Assembly: GCF_029870595.1 (NCBI RefSeq)
Contig: NZ_JAPDIR010000005.1
Coordinates: forward strand, 62,001 to 126,000
Reading direction: 5' to 3'
DNA length: 64,000 nucleotides
Source: Sphingomonas sp. CBMAI 2297
GTDB taxonomy: Bacteria > Pseudomonadota > Alphaproteobacteria > Sphingomonadales > Sphingomonadaceae
In this document: positions 8,345 to 17,576 of the stretch, one piece after another
Layout of the letters: each line of letters opens with the position of its first letter
Position numbering within the stretch: the stretch's first letter is position 1
Program-made: the position numbers and the translations under genes
The notes under the pieces: model-generated
Database searches by the model: none
Seen by the model: the letters and a program-made list of their open reading frames with translations, nothing else
Told to the model about the DNA's origin: nothing

Positions 8345-9809
8345 CTAGGCACAGGCGCACGGGGACCTGCACCCCGAGCAGCAGGCCACGCGCCCGCAGC
8401 CACGCAAGCGGCGCCGGTTCGTGCCGTTCGAAGTTCGCCGCGCGCAGCACCTGCCCGCCGGCGCACGGCGCCTTGCCGAGCGTGAGCAGGTCACGGCGCG
8501 GCGCTTCCTCCACCAGCGGCAGGGCGGCGGCGCCGGGGACCAGCGCGAAGGTCCGCCGCGTCCATTCGTCGGTCGCGAGGCTTCCCGGCGGCGCCGCCGC
8601 GATCCAGGCCGAGGCGGCAACCCGCGCCGATGCGAGGTCGGGCTGGTCATAGGCCGTCAGCAGCGCGCGGCCGGCGAGCAGGGCGAAGAGCGCCGCGACG
8701 ATCAGCCGGCCGCCGTCGCGCCAGGCCCGCGCCCCGAGCACGCCCAGCGTCGCCGCCGCCGCGGCATAGGCGAAGGGAAACATGCGCGGCTTGGGGTCGA
8801 CTGCCAGCACATAGGTCAGCAGCATGAAATGGAGCAGCGCCGCGACCGCGATCAGGCGCAGCCACCGGTCGCGCCGCCAGGCCCCGGCCCGCGCCACCGC
8901 GAGCGCCAGCGCGCCGCACAGCGTCAGCCCGCATAGCGGATCGGCGAGCAGGTTGAGCAGCGGGTCCACCGTCCAATGGACATGGATGCCCATGCTGCGC
9001 CGCCAGTTGCGGATGAAGTCTAGGTTGAGCAGCGGGCTGCGGCTGGTGTCCACGCCCGCCGCCAGCTCGGTGGTGGGGATGCGGCCATGATGGAGCGACA
9101 GCTTCCAGCCATATAGCGGATCGCCGGTCGCCATCGCATAGCCGAGCGCCTCGATGCCGAGCAGCGCCACGGCCGCGGCGGCGAAGGGCAGCGCGAGCCG
9201 CCGCCGGTCCGGCACCAGCATCAGCCACCCCAGGCCGAGCAGCGGCAGCAGCGCCAGGCTGCTCATCCGCGTCATCACGGCCAGCGCCAGCATCGCGCCC
9301 GCGATCGCGGCCCAGCGCGCGGCGTTCCGCTCGAGCGCGATCTGGAGGGCGAGCAGACAGGCCATGGTCCAGGCGAATTCGGGCTGGTCGACCAGCGGCT
9401 GGAGCGCGTTGAGCGGGAACAGCGGCGTCAGTGCCAGCGCCGAGCCCGCCAGCATCGCCGCCGTGGCGCCGAAGCGGCGCTCGACATTGCCGACGAACAA
9501 CAGCAGCCCCGCCATGGTGTAGAGCAGCGGCACCAGCCCCACCGTCCAGGGCCGCTCGCCGAACAGGGCCAGTACGGCGCCCATCGGCGCCACCAGCGGA
9601 AAGCGCGCCGCCCAATGCGTGCCGGGAAGACAGATGCCGTTCCGGGCCACGCACCGCGCCGCCTCGAGATAATGCCAGTCGTCGCCGCCTCCACCGACAT
9701 AGAAGCGTGGAAACAGCAGCACGACCCCGAGCAGCAGCGCGAGCGGCGGCGCCCAGGCGGGCATGCGCCCCCCGGTTCCGCTCGAATCGATCGCGGCGAT
9801 GCGCGCCAT
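8310..9809 (-). CDS. Polytopic membrane protein, glycosyltransferase-39/ArnT-like
   Basis: 499 residues with about ten hydrophobic helices. A short extracytoplasmic loop after the first helix carries [14 protein letters not shown], and the DD-W/H pattern after TM1 resembles the acidic site of PMT/ArnT (GT-C) glycosyltransferases. A second loop holds [21 protein letters not shown] hydrophilic C-terminal domain (about 400-499) follows. Function as a lipid-linked sugar transferase is inferred from topology only. The ATG at 9809 has AAGGGC upstream. It stands alone and faces infC divergently. Confidence 0.6.
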   Translation of the reverse strand: MARIAAIDSSGTGGRMPAWAPPLALLLGVVLLFPRFYVGGGGDDWHYLEAARCVARNGICLPGTHWAARFPLVAPMGAVLALFGERPWTVGLVPLLYTMAGLLLFVGNVERRFGATAAMLAGSALALTPLFPLNALQPLVDQPEFAWTMACLLALQIALERNAARWAAIAGAMLALAVMTRMSSLALLPLLGLGWLMLVPDRRRLALPFAAAAVALLGIEALGYAMATGDPLYGWKLSLHHGRIPTTELAAGVDTSRSPLLNLDFIRNWRRSMGIHVHWTVDPLLNLLADPLCGLTLCGALALAVARAGAWRRDRWLRLIAVAALLHFMLLTYVLAVDPKPRMFPFAYAAAAATLGVLGARAWRDGGRLIVAALFALLAGRALLTAYDQPDLASARVAASAWIAAAPPGSLATDEWTRRTFALVPGAAALPLVEEAPRRDLLTLGKAPCAGGQVLRAANFERHEPAPLAWLRARGLLLGVQVPVRLCLVRPAPLHGADG

Positions 9810-10010
9810 GCCCTGCCCTTTCGGCCGTCTTCATGGCCCGGCCGGCCCTAAGCCATCGCTAAAACCGGGCTTGCGGGCAGCGGCTTTACACCCGATATCT
9901 GCGGTTGCCGTGCCACAGTGCGCGGAATTTCGGCGGAAATGCAGGTGCCGGACTACCGGAGTGCCGCATCCTGCGTTATTGAGCCGCCCAAACCCCGAGT
10001 CTGCAACAAC

Positions 10011-10026
10011 AGGAGCAAGTCGTATA
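10011..10026 (+). promoter_or_regulatory. infC ribosome binding site and AUA start
   Basis: AGGAG at 10011-10015 is followed by eight bases and ATA at 10024-10026, an ideal spacing. The first ATG (10036) would be 20 bases away, too far for this Shine-Dalgarno sequence. The rest of the 9810-10023 interval holds no gene; it carries the promoters of infC and of the divergent membrane gene, which I cannot place. Confidence 0.65.
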
Positions 10027-10569
10027 CGTCCGCCCATGAATCGCCGCTCGATGGTGGCGCCGCCGATGAACGGTCCGCGGTTTAACGAATTCATTCAGTC
10101 GCCCAAGGTCCGCGTGATCGACCATGAGGGTGAGAATCTCGGCGTGATGTACACGCGCGAGGCGATGGAACAGGCGCAGGAGCTCGGGCTCGACCTGGTC
10201 GAGGTGTCTCCCAATGCGGACCCGCCCGTCGCCAAGTTCCTCGATGTCGGCAAGTTCAAGTACGAGGCGCAGAAAAAGGCGAACCTCGCCCGGAAGAGCC
10301 AGAAGACGCAGGAGATCAAGGAGATCAAGATGCGTCCGAACATCGACGATCACGATTATGACGTGAAGATGAAGGCGATCCACAAGTTCATCGGCGAAGG
10401 CGACAAGGTGAAGGTCACCCTGCGCTTCCGCGGCCGCGAGCTTTCGCACGGCCAGCTCGGCATGGCGCTGCTCCAGCGCGTCCAGCAGGATTGCGCCGAG
10501 GATGCCAAGGTCGAATCCTATCCGCGCATGGAAGGCCGCCAGATGCTGATGGTGCTGGCGCCCAAGTGA
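10024..10569 (+). CDS. infC: Translation initiation factor IF-3
   Basis: IF-3 of 181 residues (177 if started at the ATG at 10036). The N-domain has [23 protein letters not shown] and [26 protein letters not shown]; the linker is Lys-rich ([23 protein letters not shown]); the C-domain has [17 protein letters not shown]. It binds the 30S subunit and rejects non-standard start codons. The AUA start is chosen because the only good ribosome binding site is eight bases before it, as expected for a gene autoregulated by its own product through a rare start codon (AUU in E. coli). rpmI and rplT do not follow; a glucanase gene overlaps the stop instead. Confidence 0.95.
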   Translation: MRPPMNRRSMVAPPMNGPRFNEFIQSPKVRVIDHEGENLGVMYTREAMEQAQELGLDLVEVSPNADPPVAKFLDVGKFKYEAQKKANLARKSQKTQEIKEIKMRPNIDDHDYDVKMKAIHKFIGEGDKVKVTLRFRGRELSHGQLGMALLQRVQQDCAEDAKVESYPRMEGRQMLMVLAPK

Positions 10570-11429
10570 TCCGATGCGGCGCCCTGGCGGCGGCACTACT
10601 GCTGCCGGGCGCCGCTTCTGCCCAGACGATCCAGGCCCCGCTCTCCACCGCCCATGCCGACGAGCCGATGGCGGTGCCGGCCGACTATGTCCGGGTCTGG
10701 TCCGACGAGTTCGACGGCAAGCGCCTCGATCCGCGCAAATGGGCCTATGACACCAGCCGCAACAAGGAAGGCTGGTGGAACAACGAGCTGCAATATTACG
10801 CCGCGAACCGCCGCGAGAATGTCCGTCTCGAGCGCGGCAAGCTCGTCATCGAGGCGCGCAGGGAGCGGCTGAGCGGCCGCGCCGATTATGGCGGCCAGGA
10901 CTATAGCTCGGGCAAGATCCAGACCCGCGGCCTCGCCGACTGGACCAATGGCTTCGTCACGGTCCGGGCGAAGCTGGCCTGCGGCAAGGGGATGTGGCCG
11001 GCGATCTGGATGCTCGGCAGCGACGAGAAGGCCGGCTGGCCGGGCCTGGGCGAGATCGACATCATGGAGCATGTCGGCTGGGATCCCGGCCGCGTCCATG
11101 GCTCGATCCACACCAAGGCCTATAACCACGTCGCCAAGACGCAGAAGACCGCCCAGGCGATAGTGCCCGACGCCTGCACCGCCTTCCACGACTACCAGCT
11201 GGACTGGAACCAGGACCGCATGCTGATCGGCGTCGACGGCCGGGCATTTCTGCGCTTCGACAACGACCGCAAGGGCAATCCCGACACCTGGCCCTTTGCG
11301 GGACCCCAATATCTGATCCTCAACGTCGCAGTCGGCGGCTGGGGCGGCGACAAGGGGATCGACGCGGATGCGTTCCCGTCGCGCATGGAAGTGGATTATG
11401 TGCGGGTGTGGCAGAAGAAGCGGGATTAA
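10566..11429 (+). CDS. Secreted GH16 glycoside hydrolase (beta-glucanase/laminarinase type)
   Basis: 287 residues from a GTG that overlaps the infC stop (GTGA). The signal peptide [19 protein letters not shown] is followed by the mature start QTIQAP. The GH16 fold begins with [19 protein letters not shown] and contains the retaining catalytic motif [10 protein letters not shown] with both glutamates present, then GSIHTKAYN and the terminal strand [10 protein letters not shown]. The family cleaves beta-1,3 or mixed-linkage glucans outside the cytoplasm. Translational coupling to infC is odd for a secreted hydrolase and may be a matter of genome compaction. Confidence 0.9.
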   Translation: MIRCGALAAALLLPGAASAQTIQAPLSTAHADEPMAVPADYVRVWSDEFDGKRLDPRKWAYDTSRNKEGWWNNELQYYAANRRENVRLERGKLVIEARRERLSGRADYGGQDYSSGKIQTRGLADWTNGFVTVRAKLACGKGMWPAIWMLGSDEKAGWPGLGEIDIMEHVGWDPGRVHGSIHTKAYNHVAKTQKTAQAIVPDACTAFHDYQLDWNQDRMLIGVDGRAFLRFDNDRKGNPDTWPFAGPQYLILNVAVGGWGGDKGIDADAFPSRMEVDYVRVWQKKRD

Positions 11430-11514
11430 CGGCGAGCCGGGGAAGGCGCAAAGCCCCGGCCATCGCCTTCCTCTCCATCGGCATCCCGCCCCACGCCGTC
11501 ATCCCGGCCGAAGC

Positions 11515-11898
11515 TCAGGCCAGGGGCGGCTCCCACAGCTCGATCGGATTGCCCTCGGGGTCGTGGATGCGGGCGAAGCGGCCGGTCTCCGGCGTGTCCC
11601 ATTCGTCCTTGGTGATGATCTCGATCCCGCGCGCGTTGAGTTGCTCGAGCAGGCTGTCGAGATCGCGCACGCGGAAGTTGAGCATGCAGCTCTTGTCCGA
11701 CGCGAAATAGTCGGTCGTCGCCTTGAACGGCTCGAACACCACCGGGCCGGGCTCCGGATGCCAGAACCACGGGCTGGCCTGGCCGCTCTCGTCGGCCCCG
11801 AAGCCGCCGCCCACGCCCAGCACCTCGCCATACCAGGCCTTGAGCCCCTCGGGGTCCTGCGCCCGGAAGAAGAAGCCCCCCAGTCCGATCACCGGCAT
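11515..11898 (-). CDS. VOC/glyoxalase-fold protein
   Basis: 127-residue vicinal oxygen chelate protein with two paired modules: GFFFRAQDPEGLKAWYGEVLGV and LNFRVRDLDSLLEQLNARGIEI, ending ARIHDPEGNPIELWEPP with the metal-ligand glutamate of the family in IELWE. The ATG at 11898 has AAGGAG eight bases upstream. It follows glnD, whose stop lies 17 bases upstream of this start, so they may share a transcript. The substrate is unknown. Confidence 0.82.
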   Translation of the reverse strand: MPVIGLGGFFFRAQDPEGLKAWYGEVLGVGGGFGADESGQASPWFWHPEPGPVVFEPFKATTDYFASDKSCMLNFRVRDLDSLLEQLNARGIEIITKDEWDTPETGRFARIHDPEGNPIELWEPPLA

Positions 11899-11914
11899 CG
11901 TCGATCTCCTTCGC

Positions 11915-14665
11915 TCAGGCGGCCTCGGCCACCGTTCCATCGCCCGCGGCGGCCTCGAGCAGGCGGCGCTCGATCGTCTTCAGCCGGCCACCGCTTTCGA
12001 TCTTATCGCCGATCAGGTCGGTCAGATAGAAGGTATCGACCGCGCGCTCGCCATAAGTGGCGACATGCGCCGAATGGATCGTCACCTTCGACTGGAACAG
12101 CGCATAGGCGAGGTGGAACAACAGGGCCGGCCGGTCGCGCGCATTGATCTCGACCACGGTGAAGCGGTTCGAGGCATTGTTGTCGATCAGCACGTTCGGC
12201 TCGATCGCGAAGGCCTCCGCGCGCGGCCGGACCAGCGGCTTGGCCTTGAGCCGGTCCTGGAGCTTGGCGCGGTTAGCCAGCGCGTCGGCGATCGTCGCCT
12301 TGATCCGGTTGAGCCGCGCCTCCTCGTCGAAGGGGCGCCCCAGCGGATCCTGGATCAGGAAATTGTCGAGCGCCATGCCGTCGCGCGTGGTGTGGATGCG
12401 CGCGTCGATGATGTTGCCGCCCGCGACATGGATCGCGCCGGCTATGCGATAGAACAGGCCGGGATGGTCGGCGGCATAGACCGTCACCAGCGTCGCCCCG
12501 CGCTCGGGATAGACCTGCGCCTCGACCGAGAGCTGAGCATCGCCCGCCGCGTCGATCTGGCGGGCGTTGCGCTCGAGCACGTCGGCCGGCTCGGCGATCC
12601 AGTAGCTCTCGGTCATCCGCTTCCGGAATGCGGCCATGCGCGCCTCGTCCCAGCGGAGCAGCTGGGCGAGCTCCTCCTGCTTGGCGGCGATCCGCTCGGT
12701 CCGCCCGCGCTGCTTGTGGCCGAGGCGGAGCACTTCCTCGGTGGCGTCGTAGAGATCGGCGAGCAGCTGGCGCTTCCAGCCGTTCCACACGCCGGGCCCC
12801 ACCGCGCGAATGTCGACGATGGTGAGAAGCAGCAGCATGCGCAGCCGCTCGGGGCTCTGCACATGGCCGGCAAAGTCGAGGATCGTCTTGAAGTCGCTCA
12901 GGTCGCGCTTGAAGGCGGTGGCGGACATGATCAGGTGCCAGCGCACCAGCCATGCCACCGTCTCGGTCTCGGCCGGGCTCATCCCCAGGCGCGGGCAGAA
13001 CCGCCCGGCGACTTCGGCGCCCAGGATCGAATGATCGCCGCCGCGGCCCTTGGCGATGTCGTGCAGCAGCACCGCGACATAGAGCGCGCGGCGCTGGGCG
13101 ATCTGCTTGAAGATGCTGGTCCCGAGCGGATGGTCGTCCTTGAGCTCGCCCTTCTCGATCTGGTTGAGCAGCCCGATCGCCCGGATCGAATGCTCGTCCA
13201 CCGTGTAGTGATGGTACATGTCGAACTGCATCTGCGCGACGACCCGGCCGAAATCGGGCACGAAACGGCCGAACACGCCCGCCTCGTTCATCCAGCGCAG
13301 CACCGTCTCCGGGTTGCGCGGCGAAGTCAGCACGTCGAGGAACAGGGCGTTGGCGCGGGGATCGTCGCGAACATCATCGACCAGCTTGGCGTCGCGCGCG
13401 GCGGCGCGCATCGCCAGCGGATGGACCTCCAGATTGTGCAGGTCGGCGAGCTGGAACAGCTCGATCAGCCGGACCGGGTCTTCCCGGAAGAAATCGTCGC
13501 GCGGCAGGGCGAGCCGGCCCCGATCGAGCGTGAAGCCCTTGAGCTTGCGGGGGCGGCGCCACAATGTCGGGAAGCCGAAGCGGCTGCCGCGCGCCGCGAA
13601 CTTCTCGTCCAGATGGGCCAGGAACACGCCGGTCAGGTCACCCACCACCTTCGCCTGAAGGAAATAGAAGCGCATGAACCGCTCGACCTTCGACATGCCG
13701 GGCCGGTCCGCATAGCGCATCCGCTCGGCGATCTCGCGCTGGACGTCGAAGGTCAGCCGGTCCTCGGCGCGGCCGGTGATCAGGTGGAGATGGCAGCGCA
13801 CCGCCCAGAGGAAATTCTCGGCCCGGCGGAACTGGCGGAACTCGAGCTTGGTGAGCAGCCCCTTCTCGACCAGTTCGGCCGGCTCGCGGACATTATAGGC
13901 GTATTTCCCGATCCAGAAGAGCGTATGCAGGTCGCGCAGGCCGCCCTTGCCCTCCTTGACATTGGGCTCGACGACATAGCGGCTGTCCCCCATCCGCTTG
14001 TGCCGCGCCTCGCGCTCGGCGAGCTTCTCGGCGATGAAGGTGCGCGCGGTATCGGCCTGGACCTCCGCCTTGAAGCGCGCCGCGGCCTCGTCGTAGAGCG
14101 CGGTGTCGCCCCATACATAGCGCGCCTCGAGCAAGGCGGTGCGCACCGTCACATCGGCCTTGGACTGGCGCACCATCTCGTCGAGCGACCGCGACGAATG
14201 CCCCACCTTCAGCTGCATGTCCCACAGCGAATAGAGCATCGATTCGATCACCTGCTCGCACCAGCCGGTGACTTTCCAGGGCGCGAGGAAGCCGATGTCG
14301 ATATCCGAATGCGGCGCCATCTCGCCGCGGCCGTAGCCGCCCACCGCGATCAGCACCATGCGCTCGGCGGCGCTGGGATTGGGATTGGGGTGCAGCCGCT
14401 CCGTGGTGAAATCCCAGAGCAGGCGCAGGAGCTGGTCGATCAGAAAGGCACCCGCCGCCGCGATCTCGTGCCCCCGGGAGGGATGTTCGGCGAGACGGGC
14501 GGCGATCTCGGCCCGACCGGCATCGAGCGCCGCCTTGAGCTCCTTCGTCCCCGCCGCGCGCAGCTTCGCGCCATCCCTGGCCTGCAGCGCGTGGAGCCGC
14601 TCGGCAACGCCGCGCCGGTCGATCAGCGCACGGCGATTGGGGACATTGTCGAAGCGGCTGGACAT
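11915..14665 (-). CDS. glnD: PII uridylyltransferase / uridylyl-removing enzyme
   Basis: 916 residues. Order of domains: nucleotidyltransferase with GGYGRGEMAPHSDIDI (residues about 107-122), PII-UTase linker with PNVKEGKGGLRDLHTLFWI, HD phosphohydrolase domain with HHYTVDEHS and LLHDIAKGRGGDHSILG, and two C-terminal ACT domains. It uridylylates and deuridylylates PII in response to glutamine, controlling nitrogen assimilation. The ATG at 14665 (MSSRFDNVPNRRALIDRR) is preferred to a GTG at 14719 because the family starts near that segment, but neither has a strong ribosome binding site. Confidence 0.95.
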   Translation of the reverse strand: MSSRFDNVPNRRALIDRRGVAERLHALQARDGAKLRAAGTKELKAALDAGRAEIAARLAEHPSRGHEIAAAGAFLIDQLLRLLWDFTTERLHPNPNPSAAERMVLIAVGGYGRGEMAPHSDIDIGFLAPWKVTGWCEQVIESMLYSLWDMQLKVGHSSRSLDEMVRQSKADVTVRTALLEARYVWGDTALYDEAAARFKAEVQADTARTFIAEKLAEREARHKRMGDSRYVVEPNVKEGKGGLRDLHTLFWIGKYAYNVREPAELVEKGLLTKLEFRQFRRAENFLWAVRCHLHLITGRAEDRLTFDVQREIAERMRYADRPGMSKVERFMRFYFLQAKVVGDLTGVFLAHLDEKFAARGSRFGFPTLWRRPRKLKGFTLDRGRLALPRDDFFREDPVRLIELFQLADLHNLEVHPLAMRAAARDAKLVDDVRDDPRANALFLDVLTSPRNPETVLRWMNEAGVFGRFVPDFGRVVAQMQFDMYHHYTVDEHSIRAIGLLNQIEKGELKDDHPLGTSIFKQIAQRRALYVAVLLHDIAKGRGGDHSILGAEVAGRFCPRLGMSPAETETVAWLVRWHLIMSATAFKRDLSDFKTILDFAGHVQSPERLRMLLLLTIVDIRAVGPGVWNGWKRQLLADLYDATEEVLRLGHKQRGRTERIAAKQEELAQLLRWDEARMAAFRKRMTESYWIAEPADVLERNARQIDAAGDAQLSVEAQVYPERGATLVTVYAADHPGLFYRIAGAIHVAGGNIIDARIHTTRDGMALDNFLIQDPLGRPFDEEARLNRIKATIADALANRAKLQDRLKAKPLVRPRAEAFAIEPNVLIDNNASNRFTVVEINARDRPALLFHLAYALFQSKVTIHSAHVATYGERAVDTFYLTDLIGDKIESGGRLKTIERRLLEAAAGDGTVAEAA

Positions 14666-14740
14666 GCCGCGGAGATAGGGCGTGCCGGCCCGCACGTCAC
14701 GTGCAAAGCCGGAAAGCACCTGGCATTCCCTGCCTCCGCC

Positions 14741-14760
14741 ATTCCGGCGAAAGCCGGGAT
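14741..14760. terminator. Hairpin between fpr and glnD
   Basis: Arms ATTCCGGC and GCCGGGAT (one mismatch) around GAAA, followed by GACAGG. It belongs to the GAAA-loop variant of the window's REP-like hairpins (compare 39078-39097) and lies just downstream of the ferredoxin-NADP reductase gene, where it could end that transcript. There is no clear U tract. Confidence 0.5.
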
Positions 14761-14788
14761 GACAGGCAAGCGAGGCTAATCGCCGGCC

Positions 14789-15598
14789 TCAGCCGACAAA
14801 GGCGCGTTCCAGCACGAAGCTGCCGGGGTTCGCGTTCGAGCCCTCCGTGAAGCCATGGCCCTCGAGCATGTGCGCGAAATCCTTGATCATCGCGTTCGAG
14901 CCGCAGAGCATGATGCGATCGGTCTCGGGATTGAGCGCGCGATCGCCCACCACGGGCGGCTGGAACAGCCAGCCATTCTCGATCAGCTGGCCGATCCGCC
15001 CCGTGGTGCGGAACGGCTCGCGGGTGACGGTGGCGATATAGTGGAACTGGAGCAGCGCCTGGTCCGCCACCAGCGGATCGCCCGCCAGCTGCGCGGTCAG
15101 CTCGTCATGATAGGCAAGGTCGCTCACCCGGCGCGTCGAGTGGACGATCACCACCTGGCTGAACCGGTCATAGATGTCGGGATCGCGCGCCAGGCTCAGG
15201 AACGGCGCCAGGCCGGTGCCGGTGGCGAGCATGAAGAGCCGCTTGCCGGGCAGCAGCGCATCGGCGACGAGCGTGCCGGTCGGCTTCTTGCCGAGATATA
15301 CCTGGTCGCCCGGGCGGACGAGCTGCAGGCGCGACGTGAGCGGGCCGTCCTCCACCTTGATCGAGAGGAACTCGATCTCGTCCGACCAAGTCGGGCTGGC
15401 GATCGAATAGGCGCGCATCAGCGGCTTGCCGTCCACCTCGAGCCCGATCATCACGAACTCGCCCGCGCGGAAGCGGAAGCTTGCCGGGCGCTCGATCGCG
15501 AAGCTGAACAAATGCTCATTCCAATGCCTCACCCAGCGGACGGCGCAGGTCTGGAACGCGGCGTGCTCGGGAAGGACGATCGGCGGACGGGCATGCAT
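14789..15598 (-). CDS. fpr: Ferredoxin--NADP+ reductase
   Basis: 269 residues. The FAD domain has FRAGEFVMIGLEV and RAYSIAS (the flavin-binding RxYS motif), and the NADP domain has ATGTGLAPFLSLARDP, VVIVHSTRRVSDLAYHDEL and MLCGSNAMIKD, with the subclass-type C terminus NPGSFVLERAFVG. It moves electrons between NADPH and ferredoxin or flavodoxin, and in proteobacteria serves iron and oxidative-stress metabolism. ATG 15598 is chosen; a GTG at 15604 with GAGAG ten bases before it is equally possible. It lies 31 bases after the Fur-box-preceded gene and is probably in its operon. Confidence 0.93.
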   Translation of the reverse strand: MHARPPIVLPEHAAFQTCAVRWVRHWNEHLFSFAIERPASFRFRAGEFVMIGLEVDGKPLMRAYSIASPTWSDEIEFLSIKVEDGPLTSRLQLVRPGDQVYLGKKPTGTLVADALLPGKRLFMLATGTGLAPFLSLARDPDIYDRFSQVVIVHSTRRVSDLAYHDELTAQLAGDPLVADQALLQFHYIATVTREPFRTTGRIGQLIENGWLFQPPVVGDRALNPETDRIMLCGSNAMIKDFAHMLEGHGFTEGSNANPGSFVLERAFVG

Positions 15599-15629
15599 GT
15601 TCACGGGATCAGGTCTCTCTAACTTCACT

Positions 15630-16064
15630 TCAGCGCCCGACGGCGACGGCAATCCGCGCCACCGCTACGGATAGCGGGAGGCGCGCCTCGGGCTTCACGA
15701 TCTGCTCGATGATGGCATCGACGCGCGGCTGCGCGCCGGCGCGTGCTAGCGCATGCAGCGAAAGGAGCAAGGCCTCGTCGTCGCCTATTTCCGCCGCGAA
15801 GGGCGGTTTGAAGCGAAGTTGGGACAATGATTCACGCTCGAGCAGCAGCATCGACATATTGAGGTCGGGGAGCATCTCCGCAAGCCCCTGCCCCAGCAGC
15901 GCCGGCCCCAGCGCCGAGCACGGGCAACGCCCGGCACGCACGCTCGCCACCCATTGCCGCATCGAGGAGAGCAGCAATCGGTCGATCGGCGAGACCTCGG
16001 CGATGGAGCGATCCAGGAACTGGTACAAAGGCGATCCCCATGCCCCGGGGGGGAATCCGGGCAC
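15630..16064 (-). CDS. Conserved-looking protein of unknown function with CPC motif, iron-regulated
   Basis: 144 residues starting at GTG 16064 with AAGG eight bases upstream. Helical, soluble, no signal peptide; the only cysteines are in CPCS near residue 48 (AGRCPCSALGPALLG). I do not recognise the family. A 15-bp Fur-box-like palindrome ends 22 bases upstream of the start and fpr follows 31 bases downstream on the same strand. Together these suggest a role in iron handling or redox repair; this is inference from context. Confidence 0.65.
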   Translation of the reverse strand: MPGFPPGAWGSPLYQFLDRSIAEVSPIDRLLLSSMRQWVASVRAGRCPCSALGPALLGQGLAEMLPDLNMSMLLLERESLSQLRFKPPFAAEIGDDEALLLSLHALARAGAQPRVDAIIEQIVKPEARLPLSVAVARIAVAVGR

Positions 16065-16085
16065 GCGAATCGCCTTAGCGCTTGT

Positions 16086-16100
16086 TGCGAATGATTAGCA
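16086..16100. promoter_or_regulatory. Fur-box-like palindrome
   Basis: TGCGAATGATTAGCA has the 7-1-7 shape of a Fur box. It matches the classical TGATAATNATTATCA at 12 of 14 specified positions, and its TGC...GCA ends resemble alphaproteobacterial Fur sites. It sits between the divergent starts, 22 bases upstream of the 144-residue gene and beyond the 3' end of the DUF1003 gene. Confidence 0.65.
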
Positions 16101-16112
16101 ATAGCGTAGTTT

Positions 16113-16547
16113 TTATTCGACCCGCGAAAGCCTGGCTATCTCCGCGGTCAGCGCGTCGATCTTCGCGTGCAGGCTGTCGATCTGCACCTCCGTGCGCAGA
16201 TTGGTCTCATAGTCGAGCCGCGCCTCGAGCCGGTCCTTCGCCGCCTGGCGGTTCTGGCTCATCATGATGATCGGGGCCTGCAGCGCGGCGAGCATCGACA
16301 GCATCAGGTTGAGGAAGATGAAGGGAAAGGGATCAAAGGCATGCGCGCCGAGCAGCACCGTGTTCAGCAGCGCCCAGGCGCCGAGGAACAGGCCGAAGCC
16401 GATGATGAAGCTCCACGAGCCGCCCACCGCGGCGACCCGGTCGGCCAGCTTCTCGCCAAAGGTCAGCCGCGCGTCGAACAGCGCGTTCGGATCGCGCCCG
16501 ATGCCCAGGCGGCGGAGATCCGACAGGAAACGGATGGCTGCGTTCAT
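16113..16547 (-). CDS. DUF1003 membrane protein
   Basis: 144 residues. Residues 25-50 (ARLTFGEKLADRVAAVGGSWSFI) and two membrane helices (about 46-66 and 72-92) are followed by the family signature LNLMLSMLAALQAPIIMMSQNRQAAKDR and a C-terminal coiled coil (about 108-140, LRTEVQIDSLHAKIDALTAEI). DUF1003 proteins have no settled function. ATG 16547 has GAGG upstream; that ribosome binding site can pair with an upstream CACCTC (see the hairpin entry). Confidence 0.9.
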   Translation of the reverse strand: MNAAIRFLSDLRRLGIGRDPNALFDARLTFGEKLADRVAAVGGSWSFIIGFGLFLGAWALLNTVLLGAHAFDPFPFIFLNLMLSMLAALQAPIIMMSQNRQAAKDRLEARLDYETNLRTEVQIDSLHAKIDALTAEIARLSRVE

Positions 16548-16551
16548 ATTA

Positions 16552-16608
16552 CACCTCACTGCCGACCGGCCGCCCTTCCCGATTCCTCGGGGGCCGGTGC
16601 GCGAGGTG
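16552..16608 (-). promoter_or_regulatory. Leader hairpin that can hide the DUF1003 ribosome binding site
   Basis: On the minus-strand transcript CACCTC (complement of 16603-16608) can pair with the ribosome binding site GAGGTG (complement of 16552-16557). Inside it ACCGGCC (16592-16598) pairs with GGCCGGT (16565-16571). The structure would block translation when folded. The remaining 16609-16995 interval holds no gene that I can support. Confidence 0.45.
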
Positions 16609-16995
16609 AGCAGATCAGCTCAGCGCGGCGGCCCTGGGCGGCACGGTCGATCGACTATGATCGTTGCTGGACATGCCCCCATTCTCGGAGTTGTGGCGGT
16701 TGCGGGCGCACGATTGTGCGTCCAGCGTCGAGATGGCGGTGCCATCCCCCGATTTCAAATGAAAAAGCCGTCATGTTTCGCATCGGCAGCCCCCGCGAAT
16801 CCGCGACCCGTTCCTTCCGGATGCTTAAGCAGTTGCTGGGCACCCCATCCGGGTGCGATGACGGATATGTCTGAGCAACACGGATTGGAAAGTCGCGATG
16901 CTTCGGGGATGGGCCGATCTCTTGCCGCCGGATGAAAGGCTCCGGGCCTTCGGGCCGGGACGCCGGCGCGCGATCGCCGTCATCGCGATCGCGGC

Positions 16996-17511
16996 ATGAA
17001 CGAGCTGCCGGCCGGACTGACCGCCGAGCAGGTCGAGGTGCTGCGCCTCGTCCAGCAGAACCTGTCCTCCAAGGAAATTGCCCGCCTGCTCGGGATCTCG
17101 AAATCGGCCATCGACCAGCGGCTCGACCGCGCGCGCCAGGTGCTCGGCGCCTCCTCGCGGCGCGAGGCCGCGCGCATCTTCGCCGGGCTCGAGCCGGGAT
17201 ATGACCGAATCACACGTGACCCGGCGGCGCTTGTCTATCCGGCCCCGGCCACTGCATTTCCGTCGGCGGCGGACAGGAACGACATGCCCGTCCAGCGGGT
17301 CCAGGCGACGCGGAGCGCGTTCGACATGGAGCCCGGGGTCGGACATGTCAGCCTGCGCCAGCTGTTGAAGGGGGTACGGCCAAATGATCTCAGTACCGCA
17401 CAGCGGTTCATCCTCACGCTGCTGGTCGCCATCGGCGTGCCGATGCTGCTCGGCGGGTTGAGCATGCTGCTCTACGGCGTCGTCGCCATAGGCCGCCTCT
17501 TCCTCCGCTAG
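16996..17511 (+). CDS. HTH regulator with C-terminal membrane anchor
   Basis: 171 residues. Residues 8-62 form a LuxR/sigma-region-4 type helix-turn-helix (LTAEQVEVLRLVQQNLSSKEIARLLGISKSAIDQRLDRAR); about 65-135 is a polar linker; about 136-168 holds one or two hydrophobic segments (FILTLLVAIGVPMLLGGLSMLLYGVVAIGRLFL). A membrane-tethered DNA-binding protein of this architecture suggests signal-dependent or contact-dependent control, but no sensor domain is present. It heads a forward run of four genes ending in the RadC-like gene. Confidence 0.75.
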   Translation: MNELPAGLTAEQVEVLRLVQQNLSSKEIARLLGISKSAIDQRLDRARQVLGASSRREAARIFAGLEPGYDRITRDPAALVYPAPATAFPSAADRNDMPVQRVQATRSAFDMEPGVGHVSLRQLLKGVRPNDLSTAQRFILTLLVAIGVPMLLGGLSMLLYGVVAIGRLFLR

Positions 17512-17576
17512 CCCTCGCCAAAACCCAATGTCGCAACAACCTGCGCCGGCCCTGCCGCGCGGGGAAAGGAAAACGC

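Noticed and set aside
11415-11440. GGGATTAACGG at the end of the GH16 gene as another ECF promoter
   Set aside because: Only the first block is similar, one A is missing, the CGTT block is absent at the right spacing and no gene starts downstream.
11723-14779. Long plus-strand open frame opposite glnD (1018 codons)
   Set aside because: Shadow frame; glnD on the other strand has all expected domains.
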